Shown here: positions 56,161 through 64,000 of the stretch, piece after piece
How positions within the stretch are numbered: the first letter of the stretch is position 1
Layout of the letters: the number at the start of each line of letters is the position of its first letter
NCBI RefSeq assembly: GCF_002097535.1
Contig: NZ_CP020772.1
Location: forward strand, 2,666,001-2,730,000
Reading direction: 5' to 3'
Length of the DNA stretch: 64,000 bases
Source: Halobacillus mangrovi
GTDB taxonomy: Bacteria; Bacillota; Bacilli; Bacillales; Halobacillaceae
The notes under the pieces: model-generated
What the model saw: the letters and a program-made list of their open reading frames with translations, nothing else
What the model was told of the DNA's origin: nothing
The model's database searches: none
Position numbers and translations under genes: made by a program

Positions 56161-56443
56161 TTGATCCACCTCCACATGAATGTCTTCCCCTTTTAACGTA
56201 TTGCTTTTATAAAAAGTTCCTTGCCCCTCTATTTTTTCACTTAACCCCCTAAAATTCAATATTTAAATCATTTTTTATTACATCAAATTTTCTATGAATA
56301 ATCCGTCTACCAACTGGTTTTTCTTTAATTCCCCACCACTCTTGATGAGTGAAAATGAACATGCCGTCCTTTACCCGTTGGTATGTGAATTAAGCTGTAA
56401 TTACTTTTGATTATAAAAGAATAAAAAAGGAGTTTTAAAATTG

Positions 56444-56650
56444 TTAGTCGTGAGCCTTCTCTGACTCCGGTTTAGCCTTCTTCATCACTTGGTAAACGTT
56501 TCTCACTCCCACTAGCACTAATAAGATCATTGCGAACGTGCGGATATCAAACCCGCGCTCCATGTAGATGGCATTAATATACAAAATGATTATAGACGCT
56601 GCGATTAAAATAACGTTCGCAATGAGAATAATTATATTTTTTGCATTCAT
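56444..56650 (-). CDS. small membrane protein (68 aa)
   Basis: Two hydrophobic helices (IIILIANVILIAASIIILYI and FAMILLVLVGVRNVYQVM) and a charged tail (KKAKPESEKAHD). AGGAGAG precedes the ATG by 8 bases. No family is recognised. Confidence 0.6.
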   Translation of the reverse strand: MNAKNIIILIANVILIAASIIILYINAIYMERGFDIRTFAMILLVLVGVRNVYQVMKKAKPESEKAHD

Positions 56651-56790
56651 AGTCTACTCTCCTATTTTCTTGTTACTTGCTTTTATTTTCATAGAAATTC
56701 CATAACAATTATTTCAAATAATTGGAGGTGTGACAAATGTGTCTTTAGCGTGTATCCTATCTAATAGATTTCACTAATCCCAGAATAAAA

Positions 56791-56819
56791 TTGACTTAAT
56801 TTTATGATAATGGTATTGT
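56791..56819 (+). promoter_or_regulatory. sigma-A promoter of rlmN
   Basis: TTGACT (56791-56796) and TATTGT (56814-56819) are 17 bases apart, 65 bases upstream of the rlmN start. Confidence 0.65.
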
Positions 56820-56883
56820 AGTTGTTTATGAGATGAAAATCAATTACTATAGAAATAGCGAATTTTTTATGAGGAGCGTATAT

Positions 56884-57969
56884 ATGAAACCATCCATTTA
56901 CGGATTGACGTTTGATCAATTGACGGACTGGTTGATTGAGCATGGAGAGAAAAAGTTCCGAGCGAAGCAAGTGTGGAACTGGCTCTACCAAAAACGCGTG
57001 ACGGATTTTTCACAAATGAAAAACTTGAACCAATCCTGCGTGGATCTGCTTGATCAGCACTTTACAATTGAAACGTTAGCCGAAGAAATTAAACAGGAGT
57101 CAAAAGACGGAACTATTAAGTTCTTATTTAAGCTTGATGATGGCAATGTTATTGAAACCGTTCTGATGCGGTTTAATTATGGTCTTTCTGTCTGTGTGAC
57201 TACCCAGGTCGGTTGTAATATCGGGTGCTCATTCTGTGCAAGTGGTATTTTGCGTAAAAACCGCGATTTAACGAGCGGTGAGATTGTTGAGCAAATTATG
57301 CAAGTGCAGCACCACCTTGACCAGCAAGGAAAAGACGAACGCGTCAGTCACATCGTTGTGATGGGAATAGGTGAACCATTTGATAACTACGACAACTTGA
57401 TTGACTTCTTAAAAGTCGTCAACGATCAAAAAGGTTTATCCATTGGAGCTCGCCACATTACTGTTTCTACAAGTGGCATTGCACCGAAAATGTACGAGTT
57501 TGCGGATGAAGGCATCCAGATCAATCTGGCTCTATCCATCCACGCACCAAACAATGAGCTGCGTTCGCGCATCATGAAAATCAATAAGGCGTACCCGTTA
57601 GAGAAACTGATGCCTGCAATCGATTACTATCTTGAGAAAACCAACCGCAGGATTACGTTTGAATATATCCTGTTGCGTGATGTCAATGACCACGTAGCCG
57701 AAGCTCATCAGCTAGCGGATTTGTTGATGGATAAGCGTCATTTGTCTTACGTGAACTTGATACCGTATAACCCGGTAGCCGACCATCCTTACGAACGCAG
57801 TGAAAAAGAAGCAATCTTGTCGTTCTATCAAACATTGATGGATCGCGGAATCAAATGCGGAGTACGTACAGAGCATGGCACGGACATTGACGCGGCATGT
57901 GGACAGCTACGCAGTAAACAGATTGAAAAAGAAAAAGCACGTAAGAAGAAAAAGATGCAAACGAACTAA
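56884..57969 (+). CDS. rlmN: 23S rRNA (adenine-C2)-methyltransferase RlmN
   Basis: This 361-aa radical SAM enzyme methylates A2503 of 23S rRNA (and a tRNA adenine in some bacteria). The cluster motif CNIGCSFC is visible, as are [13 protein letters not shown] and the C-terminal methyl-carrying Cys in [12 protein letters not shown] 56884 follows GAGGAG. It differs from the usual RlmN of B. subtilis as I recall it ([12 protein letters not shown] here) and looks closer to the Enterococcus/Staphylococcus type. It may be a second RlmN-like gene in this genome. It is monocistronic. Confidence 0.9.
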   Translation: MKPSIYGLTFDQLTDWLIEHGEKKFRAKQVWNWLYQKRVTDFSQMKNLNQSCVDLLDQHFTIETLAEEIKQESKDGTIKFLFKLDDGNVIETVLMRFNYGLSVCVTTQVGCNIGCSFCASGILRKNRDLTSGEIVEQIMQVQHHLDQQGKDERVSHIVVMGIGEPFDNYDNLIDFLKVVNDQKGLSIGARHITVSTSGIAPKMYEFADEGIQINLALSIHAPNNELRSRIMKINKAYPLEKLMPAIDYYLEKTNRRITFEYILLRDVNDHVAEAHQLADLLMDKRHLSYVNLIPYNPVADHPYERSEKEAILSFYQTLMDRGIKCGVRTEHGTDIDAACGQLRSKQIEKEKARKKKKMQTN

Positions 57970-57972
57970 AAT

Positions 57973-58008
57973 AAAAGCATGAGGCTGATTTGGCCTCATG
58001 CTTTTTTT
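57973..58008 (+). terminator. hairpin terminator
   Basis: AAAAGCATGAGGC pairs with GCCTCATGCTTTT, followed by a T-run, after rlmN. Confidence 0.92.
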
Positions 58009-58199
58009 ATTCCTAAAAGAAAAAGAATGTATTTACTATTGAAAAGGTACTTACTTCCACTGCCACTTTTACACTAAGGAGTCATTACTAAGAGAATGTT
58101 AAAAAATATAACAAATTGATAACAAAGTAATTGAATCAATCCAAATATGTTATAGTAATCAAGGTTTCTTTTAACAACCAATGTAGAAGGAGTAAAGTT

Positions 58200-59324
58200 A
58201 TGAGTAATAATAGAATAGAATCCATTTATTTCTTAAGATTATTCGCAATGCTTATGGTGGTACTCGTTCATGTCACCGCTGTTTTTCAATCAACTCTCAC
58301 ACAAGGAACGGATGCTTATACCACTTATCATTTTATAAATCGAATCATTCGAGTTGAGGCCGGAATATTTATTATGATTACAGCAATGGTTTTTTTCTAT
58401 AAATATATGAATCAAAAAATGGACCTCAATGAATTGAAACTCTATTACAAAAAGAGGGTTCTGTATATCCTTGTTCCATACCTTGTATGGGCGGTCTTCT
58501 ACGAAGCATTTTCTGTTTATACGGGTATTGTTGAATTGAACTTCGTCGAAATGACATGGCGAATTCTTCAAGGCGAGTCATTTTACCAACTCCACTTCAT
58601 CTTCTTGATCGTACAGTTTTATCTAGTCTTTCCTATTATTTTGTATGCGGCAAAGAAGATAACCTTGTTTAGGAAGTATATGTGGTTGATTGGTATTGGA
58701 ATAGAGGTAGGTTTCTATTTTCTTAATCGGGAATTCAACTTGATTCCTTTTAATAGTTTTATCAGTTCCTTAGGACCCTACTTGCTTGGTGCCTGGATTG
58801 GAACGTACTATTTGAAACAAAAGACAAAAGTTTATAATCGATCAACAGTTGGCTGGTTAGTTTTTGCCATTATTACAGGTGCCTCCTTTGTATATTTAAA
58901 CTACCATCTTTATACGGTGGCTTCGTTTACGCTTCCAGGCTATGTATATTTAGTCGTGAATTTATTTTATATCGTAAGCGGAAGTTTCTTTCTTTTCCGC
59001 TTAACGGAGATCATCTGCGATCGATGGCCTGGAATCATTCCTTACGTAAAGAATATAGCTGTTTATTCTTTTGGGTTTTATTTACTGCATCCAATCATAT
59101 TAAAAGTGGTTGCTCAATTCGTTCCCGTATCTGCTGGTGAATGGTTCCACATCGAAGTTGCAGCAAGGTTTTTAATTACACTTGTGTTGTGTTACTTCAC
59201 TATTTATATAACCCATCGGTTCTTCCCTTACCCTGGGTTAATCTTCGGAAAGCTTCCTAAAAAAGCTCGTTTTATTATAACTCCAGAAAAACCTATAACA
59301 GATTACCAAAAGAATGTATCCTAA
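58200..59324 (+). CDS. acyltransferase 3 family membrane protein
   Basis: This 374-aa protein has ten or so membrane helices and the acyltransferase-3 opening IESIYFLRLFAMLMVVLVHV, where the Arg and His are the expected catalytic elements. There is no SGNH domain. Related proteins O-acylate cell wall or exopolysaccharide sugars. ATG 58200 follows GAAGGAG. It is monocistronic, so the acceptor cannot be inferred. Confidence 0.88.
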   Translation: MSNNRIESIYFLRLFAMLMVVLVHVTAVFQSTLTQGTDAYTTYHFINRIIRVEAGIFIMITAMVFFYKYMNQKMDLNELKLYYKKRVLYILVPYLVWAVFYEAFSVYTGIVELNFVEMTWRILQGESFYQLHFIFLIVQFYLVFPIILYAAKKITLFRKYMWLIGIGIEVGFYFLNREFNLIPFNSFISSLGPYLLGAWIGTYYLKQKTKVYNRSTVGWLVFAIITGASFVYLNYHLYTVASFTLPGYVYLVVNLFYIVSGSFFLFRLTEIICDRWPGIIPYVKNIAVYSFGFYLLHPIILKVVAQFVPVSAGEWFHIEVAARFLITLVLCYFTIYITHRFFPYPGLIFGKLPKKARFIITPEKPITDYQKNVS

Positions 59325-59330
59325 CCAGCA

Positions 59331-59361
59331 AAAAGCATGGGGCTCGATGCCTCATGCTTTT
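59331..59361 (+). terminator. hairpin terminator
   Basis: AAAAGCATG-GGC pairs with GCC-CATGCTTTT (one mismatch) after the acyltransferase gene. It resembles the rlmN terminator in sequence. Confidence 0.8.
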
Positions 59362-59364
59362 CGA

Positions 59365-59489
59365 GTTACAGTCGAAGTATTTAGTGTTAAGGGTGTTATC
59401 CTTTGACGGTAGGATACTAATTTTGAGTTAGGGCGTTATCCAACCTCGTTAAGGCGCTACTCCTCTGAATTAGAGCATCTTTAAACTCA
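59365..59489. repeat. degenerate tandem repeat with 21-bp period
   Basis: Six units begin at about 59365, 59386, 59407, 59427, 59448 and 59469. Most start GTTA(A)GGGCGTTATCC or a variant (for example GTTAAGGCGCTACTCC). The region lies between two terminators and holds no gene. Confidence 0.5.
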
Positions 59490-59493
59490 AAAA

Positions 59494-59529
59494 ATAGAGC
59501 CAGTCCCCCACACACTGGACTGGCTCTAT
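59494..59529 (-). terminator. terminator of guaC
   Basis: ATAGAGCCAGTCC pairs perfectly with GGACTGGCTCTAT right after the guaC stop. Confidence 0.9.
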
Positions 59530-59536
59530 AATCACA

Positions 59537-60517
59537 TTATATGTGATCACCGTTCATAATGGAGTTTTTTACGACTACATAATCGACGTGACGAATTGCA
59601 TCAATATAGGTTCCACCTGCGTACGAAATCGCGGATTGGAGATCCTGCTCCATCTCGACAAGGGTATCCTTAAGAGAACCTTTGTGAGGAACCATCATCT
59701 TTTTCCCTTCCACATTCTTCTTCTCACCTTTTTGATACTCAGAGGCACTTCCGAAATATTCCTTATATAGAATTCCATCTTTTTCAATCGTTTCACCTGG
59801 AGACTCTTCGTGACCGGCAAATAAAGAGCCGATCATAACCATGGAAGCACCGAATCGAATTGATTTGGCGATATCTCCATGTGTGCGTATGCCGCCATCA
59901 GCAATGATTGGTTTACTTGCTGCTTTTCCGCACCATTTCAAGGCAGCTAATTGCCACCCGCCTGTTCCGAAACCTGTCTTTAGTTTTGTGATACACACTT
60001 TTCCAGGTCCAATACCTACTTTAGTAGCGTCAGCTCCTGCATTTTCTAACTCCCGTACAGCTTCAGGAGTACCTACATTCCCGGCAATCACAAAAGTTTC
60101 TGGTAAGTGGTTTTTAATATGTTGAATCATTTCGATAACGGAATTGGAGTGACCGTGGGCGATATCAATCGTGATATATTCAGGGACAAGCTCTTCTTCA
60201 GCTAAATGTTGAACAAATTCATACTCCTCCGCTTTAACTCCAACACTGATCGATGCAAGTAAGCCCCTGTCTTTCATGTCCTTCACAAAATCTTTGCGTG
60301 TTTCAGGTTCAAAGCGGTGCATAATGTAAAAGTAACCGCCTTCAGCAAGAGACCGTGCAATATTTTCGTCAATAATCGTCTGCATGTTGGCAGGAACTAC
60401 CGGTAATTTAAACGTGTGATTTCCTAAAGTAACTGTCGTATCACATTCAGAACGACTGTCTACGATGCATTTTGCTGGAATCAATTGAATATCTTCATAG
60501 TCGAATACATTTTCCAT
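59537..60517 (-). CDS. guaC: GMP reductase
   Basis: This 326-aa IMPDH/GMPR-fold barrel converts GMP to IMP with NADPH. Signatures are [18 protein letters not shown] (catalytic Cys in the loop), [17 protein letters not shown] and [12 protein letters not shown]. It is the short GuaC type 2 of Firmicutes, without CBS domains. GAGGTG precedes the ATG. A tight hairpin lies just upstream of the ribosome site. Confidence 0.95.
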   Translation of the reverse strand: MENVFDYEDIQLIPAKCIVDSRSECDTTVTLGNHTFKLPVVPANMQTIIDENIARSLAEGGYFYIMHRFEPETRKDFVKDMKDRGLLASISVGVKAEEYEFVQHLAEEELVPEYITIDIAHGHSNSVIEMIQHIKNHLPETFVIAGNVGTPEAVRELENAGADATKVGIGPGKVCITKLKTGFGTGGWQLAALKWCGKAASKPIIADGGIRTHGDIAKSIRFGASMVMIGSLFAGHEESPGETIEKDGILYKEYFGSASEYQKGEKKNVEGKKMMVPHKGSLKDTLVEMEQDLQSAISYAGGTYIDAIRHVDYVVVKNSIMNGDHI

Positions 60518-60535
60518 CGTTAAACACCTCTAAAA

Positions 60536-60558
60536 GCCGAATGTTTTTCATTCGGCAT
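60536..60558 (-). promoter_or_regulatory. hairpin in the guaC leader
   Basis: On the minus strand GCCGAATG-AAAAA-CATTCGGC forms a perfect 8-bp stem, followed by TTTT and then AGAGGTG and the start codon. It could modulate translation or act as a weak terminator. Confidence 0.5.
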
Positions 60559-60761
60559 AAAATAATTGTTCGTCTATAAGTTAATTTACAGTATAAAACA
60601 CCTATTGTCAAAGCATTAGTACTGTTTTTTCCCAGACAATCGTCCGTTACTTTCTCTCATTCGTTCGTGTTCTTACTCATTCTCCAATTTAAGAAAAAAT
60701 TCAATAAAGTTTGAAACATTCTATGTTCGTTTACGTATGAACAGATAAAGGAGTGACAGAA

Positions 60762-61268
60762 ATGGAAGCATGTGTTTATTTTTCGGATAATTTCTTCTCT
60801 ACTGGCCGGACAGATATTTACAATAAAGACAAGGATAAAGTTGGCTCATTACATTTAAAAAGTGCCTTTTCTTCAAGTGTTGACGTGGAAGATATAAACG
60901 GGAAAATAGTAGTTCAAGGTTCTTTTCCAATCTTTTCGAATAGATGGAGTGTGCAGCATTCTAAAGGTGAGGAGCTCGGAAAAGTAAAGACAGGATTTTC
61001 TTTCTTCAAAAAACGTTTTCGTTATGAAACAAGTGAGCAGTCACTTGAGATCGAATCTCCTGCCATGTCAAAAGACTATACAATGACGGATCAATCTGGT
61101 GTAGAAGTAGCTACTTTCCGTAAAGTCAGCAGCTTTTTTCAGTCTGCGGCTTACGAATTAAAAAACCACACTTCTTCTCTATCAACTGAAGAATTGATTT
61201 CAGTAGTCATGGGAGTCAATGCTATTGAAAAAAGAAGAAGCTCCGCAGCGAACGGGTCGCCTACATAA
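60762..61268 (+). CDS. LURP-one/tubby-like protein
   Basis: This 168-aa soluble protein has alternating beta strands (FFSTGRTDIYNKDKDKVGSL, KIVVQGSFPIFSNRWSV, YTMTDQSGVEVATFRKV) consistent with the LURP-one-related fold, though the match is by pattern only. ATG 60762 follows AAAGGAG. It is monocistronic with a terminator; the role is unknown. Confidence 0.6.
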   Translation: MEACVYFSDNFFSTGRTDIYNKDKDKVGSLHLKSAFSSSVDVEDINGKIVVQGSFPIFSNRWSVQHSKGEELGKVKTGFSFFKKRFRYETSEQSLEIESPAMSKDYTMTDQSGVEVATFRKVSSFFQSAAYELKNHTSSLSTEELISVVMGVNAIEKRRSSAANGSPT

Positions 61269-61311
61269 GCACAAAAGCGCATGTAATTGTATTTATCAAC
61301 CCCTAAATAAT

Positions 61312-61341
61312 AAGCCAGAAAGAGGTGCCTCCTTCTGGCTT
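61312..61341. terminator. bidirectional terminator
   Basis: AAGCCAGAA pairs with TTCTGGCTT between convergent genes. Confidence 0.75.
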
Positions 61342-62005
61342 AAGAGAAATATTGAAATTGGGCTTCAACCCTTGCAACAATCTCCTGCTGCCCTGGTTCG
61401 ATTGGAGTGGGAGCTGCAGCGCTCATCACCTCAGCTTTTGGATAAGGACGGATGGGAGCTATCTCACTTCCTCCCTTTTCAATCACTTTCACAGGGGTCT
61501 GGTCCAAATTTAATTGCATTGTGTTCGCAATGGTCTGGGCGTGTGCGAGTGCTTGCCCTAACGCTATCCTTAAGGCTTCTTGATAATATTGCTCTGGATT
61601 TTTCAAGGTGAATTGTATGTTGGAAACCCTGTTTGCCCCATTAGAAACGGCCAAATCGATGATGGCACCTGTTTTATCGATTTCCTCCACTCTTATAGAG
61701 AGAATGTGAGTGACTTGATAACCACGGAATTGCTGCTTGCCATCTACATAATCATATTCAGGAAAAATATAATAATCGGCCGTTTGAATATTCTCTTCAG
61801 GAATGCCTGCTTGAATTAATGTTTGGGTAATCTGATTGATTGTTTCGGCATTCGCCTTCTGGGCCTCCTGTAATTCACGATTGTTTGTCTCTACACCAAA
61901 GCGGAGAATGGCTACATCTGGCCTTGCCACTACCTTTCCTGTTCCGTTTACCGTCATCACCCGTGCTTCTCCATGATTCCGGTTCATTTGAGGATAATAG
62001 TACAA
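61340..62005 (-). CDS. SIMPL-domain (DUF541) protein
   Basis: This 221-aa protein shows the DUF541 pattern: VNGTGKVVARPDVAILRFGV, IQTADYYIFPEYDYVDGKQ, YQVTHILSIRVEEIDKTGAI, and a C-terminal IVARVEAQFQY. TTG 62005 follows AAGGGGG; ATG six codons later is an alternative. It has no signal peptide, unlike many members. Function of the family is unclear. Confidence 0.85.
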   Translation of the reverse strand: MYYYPQMNRNHGEARVMTVNGTGKVVARPDVAILRFGVETNNRELQEAQKANAETINQITQTLIQAGIPEENIQTADYYIFPEYDYVDGKQQFRGYQVTHILSIRVEEIDKTGAIIDLAVSNGANRVSNIQFTLKNPEQYYQEALRIALGQALAHAQTIANTMQLNLDQTPVKVIEKGGSEIAPIRPYPKAEVMSAAAPTPIEPGQQEIVARVEAQFQYFS

Positions 62006-62111
62006 AATCGGAACCCCCTTCCCTTGAAGCTTCTTCTACATTTGATGACTCTATAAAAGAAATTATGCCGGACAATTAAAAGAGCCCCCATTTTAAAGAG
62101 GGCTATCAAGC

Positions 62112-62885
62112 TTATTTTAATTTGTCATACAAGCGCATAAGCGCAACAGCAAATTCTGCACGGGTAAGATTTTTGTCCGGCAAAAAGCGACCATCTGGAT
62201 ACCCATTTAATAGACCAAGGTCTTTTGCCCGTTTAACTGCATCTGCATAATAGGAGTCAGGCGGGACGTCACTGAAATCAGTCTCATCCTCGTTCGAAGG
62301 TGGGATATAAGAGACATTGAAGTATTCGCAGATTCCTTTGGCGTGTTCCACTGCTACCTCACGTTGAAAAGATTCATTTATCATAAGCAAAGCTTCTTCT
62401 TTATTGTCCATAAACCCATTTTCCGTCAGTATTGCAGGCATGTTCGTTTCACGAAGCACGTGAAAGTCCGCCTCTTTAATTCCACGCCAGTTTTGCTTCG
62501 TTCCTTGGCGAAGATATTTACCTACAGCTGTAGCAAGTTTTCCTGACTCTGCGTTTAAGTTACCTGGGTACACATAGATTTCTATTCCACTGGGGTTTTG
62601 TCCAGAAAACGAACCATCAAATGCATTATAATGAATAGAAACGTAAATGTCTGCTTTCCGAACATTCGCTAAATCCGTTCTTTTCACTAAAGGGATATCT
62701 TCATCTGTTGGAGCAACAAGTAGTGTAGCAAACCCGCACCTCTCAAGTTCCTGTCTCAAGATTCTTACAACCGCTCGGTTAAACTCATTTTCTTTAATTG
62801 ACCTTCCTAATTCAGGTATAAACGGAGTACGTTTTCCAGCCGTATTCATACCATGGCCGTCATCCAACGCGATTAGTATTGTCAT
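62112..62885 (-). CDS. N-acetylmuramoyl-L-alanine amidase with one SLH domain
   Basis: This 257-aa protein has an Amidase_3 domain (about 1-180) with zinc-site residues in ALDDGHG, KENEFN and SIHYNAF and the catalytic Glu in LTENGFMDN. A single SLH motif follows (FSDVPPDSYYADAVKRAKDL to LTRAEFAVALMRL). It cleaves the amide between muramic acid and L-Ala. The N-terminus MTILIALDDGHG begins directly with the catalytic domain, so there is no signal peptide. ATG 62885 follows GAGAG. Confidence 0.88.
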   Translation of the reverse strand: MTILIALDDGHGMNTAGKRTPFIPELGRSIKENEFNRAVVRILRQELERCGFATLLVAPTDEDIPLVKRTDLANVRKADIYVSIHYNAFDGSFSGQNPSGIEIYVYPGNLNAESGKLATAVGKYLRQGTKQNWRGIKEADFHVLRETNMPAILTENGFMDNKEEALLMINESFQREVAVEHAKGICEYFNVSYIPPSNEDETDFSDVPPDSYYADAVKRAKDLGLLNGYPDGRFLPDKNLTRAEFAVALMRLYDKLK

Positions 62886-63060
62886 ATTTTTCACTCTCTT
62901 AACTAATATTCAGGGATTTAAAAGGACCACGTATACCATTTGAATCCTATAATGAAAGCTTGTATACCGATTCATGAAAATACTTGTATATCCTCCAAAA
63001 CCCTACTATCAGTAAATGCGCCAGTATTAAAAAGGGATTGTGTGAATGAACCATTCTGTA

Positions 63061-63091
63061 AAAAAAGTCCTCGAGCATCAGCCCCAGGACT
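63061..63091 (-). terminator. terminator of the htrA-like gene
   Basis: AGTCCT pairs with AGGACT, followed by a run of U on the minus strand. Confidence 0.7.
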
Positions 63092-63093
63092 CT

Positions 63094-64000
63094 CTATTCT
63101 TCCTCCTCTTCAGAGGTCAGCTCTTTCCCGCTTCCCTTGAAGATTTTCATCGACTTGTTTTCAAATTTAACCGGATAGGTCACTTTATACTTCTTCACCT
63201 GTACTTCTCCGTCTTTCGTCTCTTCGGCAGTCAAAAACACAGTCACTTCGACGTATTCATCTATTGGATCAGCCACCAAGTTATCAACAGTCACAGACAA
63301 GGTGTTATAGTATCCTGACCTGAACTCTTCAAAAGACATTTCCTCCTGCTGAGTGCTGCCAAGCAAGGAATACGCCGTAACAAAGTCCCCTTGATTGATA
63401 CTGTCATAAAAATAGTGGACCAAATAGGTCGCTTGCTCCGTCGGTGTTCCTGTTACCGGTGACTGAGGCTGATTATCGGTCAGTTCAGGGAAATCAGGCA
63501 AAGATTTCATTGGTTCAGCGCTCCAGTTATTAACCATCGGAAGGACACTGGCAATTGGTATGCTGAAACCGATAGACTCTTTTCCTAGCTTAGCCGAATT
63601 AATACCAATAACTTCCCCTGTATGGCTATCGATCAATGGCCCACCACTGTTGCCTGGAGAAATGGGAGCAGAAATTTGATACACATCCTTATATTCGAAT
63701 GGATCTATGTTCAAATTACGGTTCAATCCACTGATTTCCCCGCGTGTCACAGTGTTTTGCATCCCTAGCGGACTGCCCAGGGCTAAAACTTCATCGAGAA
63801 GCTCTGCTCCACCCTCTGGTCGAATCGGTAACGGTTCTTTTCCTTTCAACCCTGGGACCCTAACCACCGCGACATCTGTGTCACGGCTGACCCCGATTAC
63901 ACTGCCCTGCATTTCTTTTGAATCAGCGGTTACCACCTTCACTTCATTTGAATTAGCGACTACGTGAGCGTTGGTGATCACGTCGCCCTGATCATTGTAA
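63094..64000 (-). CDS. HtrA-type serine protease with NTF2-like C-terminal domain, N-terminus outside the window
   Basis: The frame is open to the right edge (YNDQGD precedes VITNAHVV), so the start and any membrane anchor lie outside. The catalytic triad is visible: His in TNAHVV, Asp in DTDVAVVRV and Ser in SPGNSGGPLID. After residue about 165 the expected PDZ domain is missing. Instead a Pro/Thr linker leads to an NTF2-like segment (YLVHYFYDSINQGDFVTAY...VEVTVFLTAEET). The C-terminus is acidic (TSEEEEE). The protein probably acts at the cell surface in protein quality control; this is inferred from the family. Confidence 0.88.
   Translation of the reverse strand, partial: YNDQGDVITNAHVVANSNEVKVVTADSKEMQGSVIGVSRDTDVAVVRVPGLKGKEPLPIRPEGGAELLDEVLALGSPLGMQNTVTRGEISGLNRNLNIDPFEYKDVYQISAPISPGNSGGPLIDSHTGEVIGINSAKLGKESIGFSIPIASVLPMVNNWSAEPMKSLPDFPELTDNQPQSPVTGTPTEQATYLVHYFYDSINQGDFVTAYSLLGSTQQEEMSFEEFRSGYYNTLSVTVDNLVADPIDEYVEVTVFLTAEETKDGEVQVKKYKVTYPVKFENKSMKIFKGSGKELTSEEEEE

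Noticed and set aside
56884..57969. Cfr resistance methyltransferase
   Set aside because: Close recall of the RlmN pattern over the whole length; no mobile context or resistance neighbours. Only a phylogeny could fully exclude it.
61875..62075. 66-codon minus-strand frame between the amidase and SIMPL genes
   Set aside because: Overlaps the start of the SIMPL gene out of frame, starts at TTG without SD, low-complexity product.

Overview
The window is a gene-dense stretch of a Bacillaceae-type chromosome: low GC, strong AGGAGG-like ribosome sites, and many U-tailed hairpin terminators. A CYP102 (P450 BM3-type) fusion enzyme, LtaS, a YfkAB-type radical SAM protein, RlmN, GuaC and purine, Mn and TPP riboswitches all point there. 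The lysine 6-dehydrogenase and general gene content fit a halotolerant genus such as Halobacillus or a relative, but the genus cannot be fixed from the sequence alone. I see no rRNA, tRNA, prophage, transposase or CRISPR array.

Layout. 1-1.1 kb: end of an M14-like peptidase gene and a small unknown gene. 1.1-5 kb: a TetR regulator followed by a P450-reductase fusion, with identical 18-bp palindromic operators in front of each gene. 5.1-10 kb: a sugar porter, a composite foldback repeat, a cupin, a decayed flavohemoglobin remnant, and DUF488, DUF421 and VOC genes. 10.1-12.3 kb: xpt-pbuX behind a PurBox pair, a guanine riboswitch and a terminator. 12.6-20.8 kb: two divergent operons that together look like a lysine catabolic route. 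LysDH, an aldehyde dehydrogenase, a ThDP enzyme and an aminotransferase lie on the minus strand; a class III CoA-transferase resembling glutarate CoA-transferase and an acyl-CoA dehydrogenase with a glutaryl-CoA dehydrogenase-type arginine lie on the plus strand. A second composite repeat follows.

21.5-35.7 kb: an acetyltransferase, an AraC-VOC-VOC operon, copper handling (CopB ATPase, cysteine-rich four-helix protein), an MFS exporter, a HAD phosphatase overlapping a glycerol-1-phosphate dehydrogenase homologue, YnfA, and cadC-cadA. CadA carries an unusual Cys-Cys repeat extension. A zinc-independent S14 gene with two Zur-like boxes and a thioredoxin-reductase-like flavoprotein follow. 35.8-39 kb: a third composite repeat, an AraC/NTF2 pair and a broken membrane-protein gene. 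39-48 kb: ltaS, TerC behind a Mn riboswitch, a general stress protein, acetyltransferase, DedA, a lipoprotein, a phospholipase D-like protein, and thiT behind a TPP riboswitch. 48-64 kb: esterase, SDR, yfkAB, a YgjP-like protein without its zinc motif, a ZIP transporter, several small membrane or zinc-ribbon genes, DJ-1/PfpI, rlmN, an acyltransferase, guaC, a LURP-one-like protein, a SIMPL protein, an SLH-amidase, and an HtrA-type protease cut by the right edge.

The most interesting items are the putative complete lysine-to-crotonyl-CoA gene set, the roughly 410-480 bp composite inverted-repeat elements (three full copies plus one partial), the apparent ATT start codon of the P450, the 20-residue-period Cys-Cys repeats of CadA, and the phosphatase/G1P dehydrogenase pair.
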